DNA of 10,527 bases from Verrucomicrobiia bacterium (GTDB lineage Bacteria; Verrucomicrobiota; Verrucomicrobiia; JABWAM01): the NCBI GenBank assembly GCA_013360985.1, contig JABWAM010000069.1, positions 1 to 10,527 of the forward strand, given 5' to 3'. Of this stretch, positions 7,140 through 10,527 are shown piece after piece (the stretch's first letter is position 1; each line of letters begins with the position of its first letter). A program made the translations under genes and the position numbers. Under the pieces are notes generated by a model. It saw only the letters and a program-made list of their open reading frames with translations, was not told the DNA's origin and searched no databases.

Positions 7140-7976
7140 CTATCGGCTCTGCATCGTCCGGTGATAAGCGTACAGCGCCTCGAGTTCATCGAGCGCGGCA
7201 ACGACCGAGGGATTCGGTTTTCCTTCGAGCGCGCACGGCACAATTTCAAGGAGGCTATTTGTCACGAAGATCCCTTCGGCGCGACGGCAATCCGCGGCGC
7301 GGATCTCCTTTTCCGCGACGCGCCATCCCTCGCGGCGCGCGAGCTTGATGAGTTCGGCGCGCGTGATGCCGGGGAGGCACCCGCTGGAGAGCGGCGGCGT
7401 GACGAGCCCGCCGCCTTTGAGGAGGAAAACGTTGCTCGCCGTCGCCTCGATCACGCGCCCTCGCGCGTCGAAGAGCAGCGCGTCGTCGTATCCGGCGCGT
7501 TCGGCCTCCAGTTTTGCGAGCACGTGCGGGAGATAACTCAACGACTTGAACGGCAAAGGGGTGATCGGCCGGGGATGAAGGCGAAGCCTCCAAACCTCGC
7601 GACGGCGCACCGAGACGGGGCGCTCGCGCGCGCAGATGGCAACTTGGACGGATCCCGCGCCGCGCGGCGAGAAGCCGAGAAAACCCTCGCCGCGCGTGAG
7701 CACGATACGGGAGAAGCCTTCGCGGATTCGGTTGGTGAGCGCGACTTCCCGCGCGTAGATCTCCATCTCCGCGCGAGTCATCGGGATCTTGATCCGAAGC
7801 GCGCGCGCGCCGTCGAAGAGGCGGCGGATATGGGCGGCGAGACGGAAGAATTTCCCCTGGTTAATCCGCACGGTCTCGAAGAGCCCATCGCCATAGAGCA
7901 AGCCGCGGTCGAAAACGGAAACCGTCGCGCGATCCTCAGGAACGAACCGGCGGTTCAGGAAGACCACTTTCGTCAT
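7140..7976 (-). CDS. Class IV PLP-dependent aminotransferase (IlvE / D-amino acid aminotransferase / PabC superfamily)
   Basis: This 278-residue protein has all the landmarks of fold-type IV PLP enzymes. The N-terminal block SVFDRGLLYGDGLFETVR (20-37) and HIRRL (49-53) bind substrate. PFKSLSYL (142-149) carries the predicted PLP lysine, Lys144. DDALLFDARGRVIEATASNVFL (164-185) includes Glu177, expected to contact the PLP nitrogen. LPGITRAELI (201-210) and FVTNSLLEIVP (237-247) bind the phosphate and the substrate carboxylate. Family members transaminate branched-chain or D-amino acids, or act as 4-amino-4-deoxychorismate lyase. The TNSLLEIVP ending leans towards the lyase group, but this cannot be settled by eye. 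It is the first gene of a two-gene minus-strand unit with the DegT-type aminotransferase. ATG 7976 gives MTKVVFLN, the usual first strand. Length is normal. Confidence 0.9.
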   Translation of the reverse strand: MTKVVFLNRRFVPEDRATVSVFDRGLLYGDGLFETVRINQGKFFRLAAHIRRLFDGARALRIKIPMTRAEMEIYAREVALTNRIREGFSRIVLTRGEGFLGFSPRGAGSVQVAICARERPVSVRRREVWRLRLHPRPITPLPFKSLSYLPHVLAKLEAERAGYDDALLFDARGRVIEATASNVFLLKGGGLVTPPLSSGCLPGITRAELIKLARREGWRVAEKEIRAADCRRAEGIFVTNSLLEIVPCALEGKPNPSVVAALDELEALYAYHRTMQSR

Positions 7977-8029
7977 GCAGCGGAGTGTGACGCGTCCGCC
8001 GCTCCATCGCCAAGACCAAAAGGACCTTG

Positions 8030-8068
8030 CGCGGGCTGCAAAAACTCGGACGGCCCGCGTGTTTTTTT
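8030..8068 (+). terminator. Intrinsic terminator-like hairpin reading in the plus direction
   Basis: CGCGGGCTG (8030-8038) pairs with CGGCCCGCG (8051-8059): nine pairs, one of them a T-G wobble, around a 12-base loop. Two bases later comes a run of seven T (8062-8068). This is a good factor-independent terminator for plus-strand transcription. Both flanking genes are on the minus strand, and no plus-strand gene lies between 5722 and this site. In the minus direction the hairpin also follows the end of the hybrid gene but is not followed by a T-run (only TTTT some ten bases later). Confidence 0.55.
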
Positions 8069-8077
8069 AACCGCCGC

Positions 8078-8632
8078 TCAGGCGTTGACGAAGAGGAGGT
8101 GGAGCTCGCGCGGCCCGTGGGCGCCGAGGACGAGGATCTTCTCGATATCCGCGGTGCGGCTCGGGCCGGTGATGAAGCTCAGCATGCTCGGCCAGGACCG
8201 CCCGTAACGGGAGGCGAGCCGACTCAGCGCATCGGCGATCTCCGCAACGAGCTGCGCGCGCCGCGCCACGACGACATGCGCCGGAGGCAAAACGGAAAGG
8301 GCGCGCCCAAAGCCGCTCTGAGCCGTTAGCGCGATCGAGCCGGTGCGCGCAACGAGGGCGTCGCAGCGGCCCAGCCGGTCCCAGGCCTCGTCCGCGAAGC
8401 TCGCCGCCTCCGTCGCCTCGGTGGCGTCCATCACGCGCACGAAGTGCTCCCGGCCGATGGCCCAGAGCTCGTTGGCGATGGAGTTCATGCCGAAGTCCTG
8501 TTCCTGGCTACGGTCGACGGTGCCCAGCGCGATATCCGCGCCCGCCTCGGCACAGGCCACGGCGATGGCGCGGTCGAGCTCGCTCCCGGTACCGATGAGC
8601 GCCACCGCCCTCCCCGCCGGCGGGCCGCTCAC
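8078..8632 (-). CDS. Hybrid frame: short-chain dehydrogenase N-terminus joined to LutC/LUD-domain C-terminus
   Basis: The 184-residue frame combines two unrelated families. Residues 1 to about 95 are Rossmann-like: AVALIGTGSELDRAIAVACA (9-28) matches an SDR cofactor loop, followed by MDATEATEAASFADEAWDRL and GRCDALVA (88-95). An SDR should continue with the NAG strand, the YxxxK catalytic pair and about 150 more residues; none is present. From about residue 96 it becomes the end of a LutC/YkgG protein: RTGSIALTAQ (96-105), GRALSVLPPAHVVVARR (109-125), SFITGPSRTADIEKILVLGA (152-171) and HGPRELHLLFV (172-182). A LutC protein should have about 100 more residues in front. Valine codons change at the join: four of five are GTG before residue 90, one of seven after residue 95. 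The start is GTG 8632, overlapping the stop of the upstream gene (GTGA), which is translational coupling. The product, if made, is unlikely to be active as either enzyme. Treat it as two gene fragments: SDR 5' part (about 8350-8632) and lutC 3' part (8078 to about 8350). Confidence 0.8.
   Translation of the reverse strand: MSGPPAGRAVALIGTGSELDRAIAVACAEAGADIALGTVDRSQEQDFGMNSIANELWAIGREHFVRVMDATEATEAASFADEAWDRLGRCDALVARTGSIALTAQSGFGRALSVLPPAHVVVARRAQLVAEIADALSRLASRYGRSWPSMLSFITGPSRTADIEKILVLGAHGPRELHLLFVNA
8345..8365. other. Putative chimeric junction between two genomes
   Basis: On the minus strand this stretch encodes CDALVA followed by R. CDALVA is plausible in both parent families: SDRs read roughly G-R-x-D-x-L-V-A before the NAG motif, and LUD proteins often read C-D-A-L-[VI]-A-x-T-G-S. 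A shared stretch of some 15-20 bases here would be enough for an assembler or for recombination to jump between templates. The exact breakpoint cannot be placed better than about 8340-8375. Confidence 0.6.
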
Positions 8633-8844
8633 CGGAACACCACCACCAGGGCGGGGATGACGAGCCCCATGAGAGCCAGGAGCGCGAGCCCCACGTACAC
8701 GCTCTGCCAGTCGCGTTGCTTCGCCCGGCCAGAGTAGTAGCGCTCCTCCCAGGTGCCGTCCATCAGGTCGCGGTCGCGCTCATCGGGGCCCAGGTCCGGC
8801 CCGTCTTCGTCCACGTCGTCAGCGAATTCGTACTCTTGCGGCAT
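8629..8844 (-). CDS. Small acidic single-pass membrane protein
   Basis: This 71-residue protein has a strongly acidic N-terminal half (MPQEYEFADDVDEDGPDLGP, then DERDRDLMDG), a short basic-aromatic stretch TWEERYYSGRAKQRDW (31-46) and one hydrophobic helix (about 49-70) ending VVVFR at the C-terminus. The acidic part probably faces the cytoplasm with the helix anchoring the tail. I do not know a named family. It starts at ATG 8844, 24 bases after the stop of the repeated membrane protein, with AGGG seven to eight bases upstream. Its stop overlaps the GTG start of the SDR-like frame by four bases, so the three genes form one operon. Clearly coding: codon use is consistent and the operon spacing is tight. 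Confidence 0.75.
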   Translation of the reverse strand: MPQEYEFADDVDEDGPDLGPDERDRDLMDGTWEERYYSGRAKQRDWQSVYVGLALLALMGLVIPALVVVFR

Positions 8845-8868
8845 GCGCGTCCCTGCCCGGCGCCGCCC

Positions 8869-9495
8869 CTAGCGGACGAACTCGCCGCGTTCGTCGCGGT
8901 CCCAGAGGTCCCACTCAATTCCTCGCGGGATGCGGATCTGGGTTATGCCCACTGAGAGCGCGGAGAGGAGGAAGGCGAAGATGGAGAGCCAGTACCAGCC
9001 TCCCGTGGCGAGCATCACGGCGCCCGCCAGGCCCCACCAGAGCATTGCGGCGAAACCCTTGGCGTGGAATCCGCGGTTGTTCGCGAGGGCGAACGTCGTG
9101 AGGTACGCGAAGATGGCAATCCACGCGCCTTCACCTTCGTTGGCCACCAGCACCGCTCCCGTGACGAGCCATGCGAACGCGATGCCAACGCCGATTCCCA
9201 CGGCTTCGCGCCGCATGATGCTGAGCACGACCGCGAAGGTCGCAAGGAAGGCGAAGATGGAGATCCAGGCCGCGCCGGATGACTCGGCGATGGCCGCCGC
9301 CGTCCCCAGCCAGATGCCGGCGATGGAGATGAGTCTCGACACCCCGAGGCGCCGCCATGCATTAACGCCCACCAGGAGCGTCGCGAAGCCCGCGAAGAAC
9401 AGCGACCACCACGCATCGGGCTCCACAATGACCGCCGGGATCATCGTTGCCCAGATGGCGATGATGGAGAAGAGCGAGGACGCCTTGATCGTCAT
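8869..9495 (-). CDS. Polytopic membrane protein built from four repeated units
   Basis: This 208-residue protein consists mostly of transmembrane helices (about eight) and ends in a short charged tail (GIEWDLWDRDERGEFVR). The sequence repeats: AWWSLFFAGFATL (28-40), AWISIFAFLATF (76-87), AWIAIFAYLTTF (124-135) and YWLSIFAFLLSA (168-179), spaced 48, 48 and 44 residues apart. Each core is preceded by a glycine- and alanine-rich helix, so each unit looks like a helical hairpin. No function or named family is recognised; a structural, sensing or transport role is possible. I chose ATG 9495 (MTIKASSLFSIIAIW), which starts just before the first helix. The frame is open upstream to 9837, but that part is arginine- and proline-rich and antisense to larB. 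It is the first gene of a minus-strand operon with the small acidic protein and the SDR-like frame, and is divergent from larB. Confidence 0.83.
   Translation of the reverse strand: MTIKASSLFSIIAIWATMIPAVIVEPDAWWSLFFAGFATLLVGVNAWRRLGVSRLISIAGIWLGTAAAIAESSGAAWISIFAFLATFAVVLSIMRREAVGIGVGIAFAWLVTGAVLVANEGEGAWIAIFAYLTTFALANNRGFHAKGFAAMLWWGLAGAVMLATGGWYWLSIFAFLLSALSVGITQIRIPRGIEWDLWDRDERGEFVR
8975..9260. repeat. Degenerate tandem DNA repeat within the membrane protein gene
   Basis: The ten-base word GCGAAGATGG occurs at 8975-8984, 9107-9116 and 9251-9260 (plus strand), 132 and 144 bases apart, that is 44 and 48 codons. On the coding strand it encodes the SIFAF, AIFAY and SIFAF cores of units 4, 3 and 2. 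Flanking bases are also partly alike. It marks internal duplication of the gene and is not a mobile or regulatory repeat. Confidence 0.6.
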
Positions 9496-9504
9496 ATGTG
9501 CCAC

Positions 9505-9533
9505 ATTGTCGGGGCTGCGAGCCCGCTCGTCGA
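9505..9533 (-). promoter_or_regulatory. Possible promoter of the membrane protein operon
   Basis: On the minus strand, TCGACG (9533-9528) and GACAAT (9510-9505) lie 17 bases apart. Each matches four of six sigma70 consensus positions. Only nine bases separate the -10 from ATG 9495, so the message would be leaderless or nearly so. No ribosome binding site is visible. Weak evidence. Confidence 0.3.
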
Positions 9534-9554
9534 CCTGCCCCGGCCGCGCTGCGA

Positions 9555-9560
9555 TACACT
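9555..9560 (+). promoter_or_regulatory. Possible -10 element for a leaderless larB transcript
   Basis: TACACT (9555-9560) fits the TANNNT pattern and ends six bases before ATG 9567. That is the spacing expected when transcription starts at the start codon itself. No Shine-Dalgarno sequence precedes larB. A -35 is not convincing (TCGACC, 9530-9535, at 19 bases). Confidence 0.35.
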
Positions 9561-9566
9561 GCCAGC

Positions 9567-10343
9567 ATGGACCGCGAAGCCCTGCGCGAACTGCTGGCTG
9601 CCGTGGCCGCAGGCGAGAAGACCGTGGAGGATGCGGCTGCGCGCCTGGAACGCGCTCCCTACGACGACCTCGGCTTCGCGCGCGTCGATCACCACCGCGC
9701 CCTGCGCGATGGCCTGCCCGAGGTGGTCCTGGCGCTCGGCAAGACCCCCGAGCAGGTCGCGGCCATCGCTCGCAGCATCCTCGATGCGGCCGGACGAGTG
9801 CTCGTAACCCGCGTCGAGCCGCCGCACGCTGCCGCACTTGCCGCTGCCGTACCCGGAATGCTCTTCGATCGCGACGCCCGCCTCGCCTGGTACGACCCTG
9901 CGCCGCGGCCGAAGCGCGGGAACGTCGCCGTTGTTACGGCCGGCACCGCGGACATCCCCGTGGCCCAGGAGGCGGCGCTCACCGCTGAGATGATGGGCGC
10001 CATGGTCACCCGCCACTTCGACGTCGGCGTGGCCGGTCTCCACAGGCTGGCCGACCGCATCGAAGCGCTGCGCGCGGCGAACGCTCTGGTGGTGGTGGCC
10101 GGGATGGAGGGCGCTCTCCCGAGCGTGGTCGGCGGGCTGGTTGCGAACCCGGTCATCGCGGTGCCCACCTCTGTCGGCTATGGCGCCTCGTTTGGCGGCG
10201 TTGCCGCGCTGCTGGGAATGCTGAACAGCTGCGCCACCGGTGTGGCCGTGGTCAATATCGACAACGGCTTCGGCGCGGGCTTCCTTGCGGCCACCATCAA
10301 CCGGCTCGCCATGGGAGGAAGGGGCGAGGGCCCTGTCGGGTAA
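9567..10343 (+). CDS. larB: Nickel-pincer cofactor biosynthesis protein LarB
   Basis: This 258-residue protein matches LarB, the AIR carboxylase-like enzyme that carboxylates and hydrolyses nicotinic acid adenine dinucleotide to pyridinium-3,5-biscarboxylic acid mononucleotide. That is the first step to the nickel-pincer nucleotide of lactate racemase (LarA). The N-terminal part has the helical region AGEKTVEDAAARL (15-27) and DHHRALRDGLPEVVLALGKT (41-60). The PurE-like C-terminal domain has VAVVTAGTADIPVAQEA (120-136), VVVAGMEGALPSVVGGLV (175-192), PVIAVPTSVGYGASFGGVAA (195-214) and LLGMLNSCATGVAVVNID (215-232). Cys222 in NSCA corresponds to the cysteine I recall as catalytic in LarB. The start is ATG 9567; the frame is open further upstream but only into arginine- and proline-rich sequence. 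larC follows 52 bases later, the usual order in lar loci. The sulfur-inserting LarE and a LarA-type target are not in the window. Confidence 0.95.
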   Translation: MDREALRELLAAVAAGEKTVEDAAARLERAPYDDLGFARVDHHRALRDGLPEVVLALGKTPEQVAAIARSILDAAGRVLVTRVEPPHAAALAAAVPGMLFDRDARLAWYDPAPRPKRGNVAVVTAGTADIPVAQEAALTAEMMGAMVTRHFDVGVAGLHRLADRIEALRAANALVVVAGMEGALPSVVGGLVANPVIAVPTSVGYGASFGGVAALLGMLNSCATGVAVVNIDNGFGAGFLAATINRLAMGGRGEGPVG

Positions 10344-10395
10344 GCAGCCCCATACGCGGAGTGTTCCTGCCCCTCGCCCCGGCGCGACGCGGACC

Positions 10396-10527
10396 GTGGG
10401 TGCGGTCTTCGATTGCTTCTCCGGGATTGCAGGCGACATGACCCTGGCCGCGCTTGCCGATGCCGGCGCGTCGCTCGACGCCGTGCGCGACGGGCTGGCG
10501 CGGCTCGGGCTGCCGCCTTTCGCCATC
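10396..10527 (+). CDS. larC: Nickel insertion protein LarC, 5' part only
   Basis: The 44 visible residues read VFDCFSGIAGDMTLAALADA (4-23) and then SLDAVRDGLARLGL. This is the diagnostic N-terminus of LarC, the CTP-dependent enzyme that inserts nickel into the pincer nucleotide. The frame is open at the window edge, so about 350 residues are missing. I chose GTG 10396, which gives MGAVFDCFSG as in typical family members. The frame is open further upstream through the larB stop, but no ATG occurs and the residues are unlike LarC. No clear Shine-Dalgarno sequence is seen. It directly follows larB and is probably cotranscribed. Confidence 0.9.
   Translation, partial: MGAVFDCFSGIAGDMTLAALADAGASLDAVRDGLARLGLPPFAI

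Noticed and set aside
7110..8207. 365-codon plus-strand open frame antisense to the class IV aminotransferase
   Set aside because: It is the mirror of a recognisable PLP enzyme, has no domain of its own, and crosses the terminator-like hairpin and intergenic DNA.
9492..10526. 344-codon minus-strand open frame opposite larB
   Set aside because: larB on the other strand has all family motifs, while this frame gives a histidine-, glycine- and arginine-rich sequence with no recognisable domain.
1..10527. Defence system, prophage, insertion sequence or CRISPR array
   Set aside because: No transposase, integrase, nuclease, toxin-antitoxin pair, spaced direct repeats or terminal inverted repeats were seen. 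The genes are metabolic, transport or unknown membrane proteins.

Overview
The window is high-GC bacterial DNA that appears to contain pieces of two different genomes joined inside one gene, near position 8350. To the left (1 to about 8350) the sequence looks like a Verrucomicrobiota-type, possibly Opitutae-like, chromosome. The best clue is a glutaminyl-tRNA synthetase with a roughly 35-residue insert that I associate, from memory, with that group. To the right (about 8350 to 10527) the genes look like a Chloroflexota (Dehalococcoidia-type) chromosome. Both lineage calls come from recalled resemblance and would need a database search to confirm.

Left part, in order: a major facilitator (MFS) transporter on the minus strand that runs off the left edge; divergent from it, a nucleoside-recognition (Gate-domain) membrane protein on the plus strand; a convergent and slightly overlapping glnS on the minus strand; divergent from glnS, a small membrane-anchored protein of unknown function, followed by a xylose isomerase-like TIM-barrel enzyme, both on the plus strand; then a convergent minus-strand pair in which a class IV aminotransferase lies upstream of a DegT/DnrJ/EryC1/StrS-type aminotransferase. 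These are mostly housekeeping or small-molecule metabolism genes and do not form one obvious pathway.

Centre: the minus-strand frame at 8078..8632 is a hybrid. Its N-terminal half is a Rossmann short-chain dehydrogenase-like sequence. Its C-terminal half is the end of a LutC/YkgG (LUD-domain) protein. Neither fold is complete. An assembly misjoin or a recombination at a short shared stretch explains this better than a functional fusion. A terminator-like hairpin just beyond the 3' end points the wrong way for the genes around it.

Right part: a minus-strand operon (a multi-pass membrane protein with four repeated units, a small acidic single-pass protein, then the dehydrogenase half of the hybrid) is divergent from larB and the start of larC. 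The last two make and metallate the nickel-pincer nucleotide cofactor of lactate racemase-type enzymes.

I found no tRNA, rRNA, CRISPR array, insertion sequence or phage gene, and no stretch over 300 bases lacks a gene. I see no convincing undescribed multi-gene system. The points most worth following up are the hybrid gene and the four-fold repeated membrane protein.
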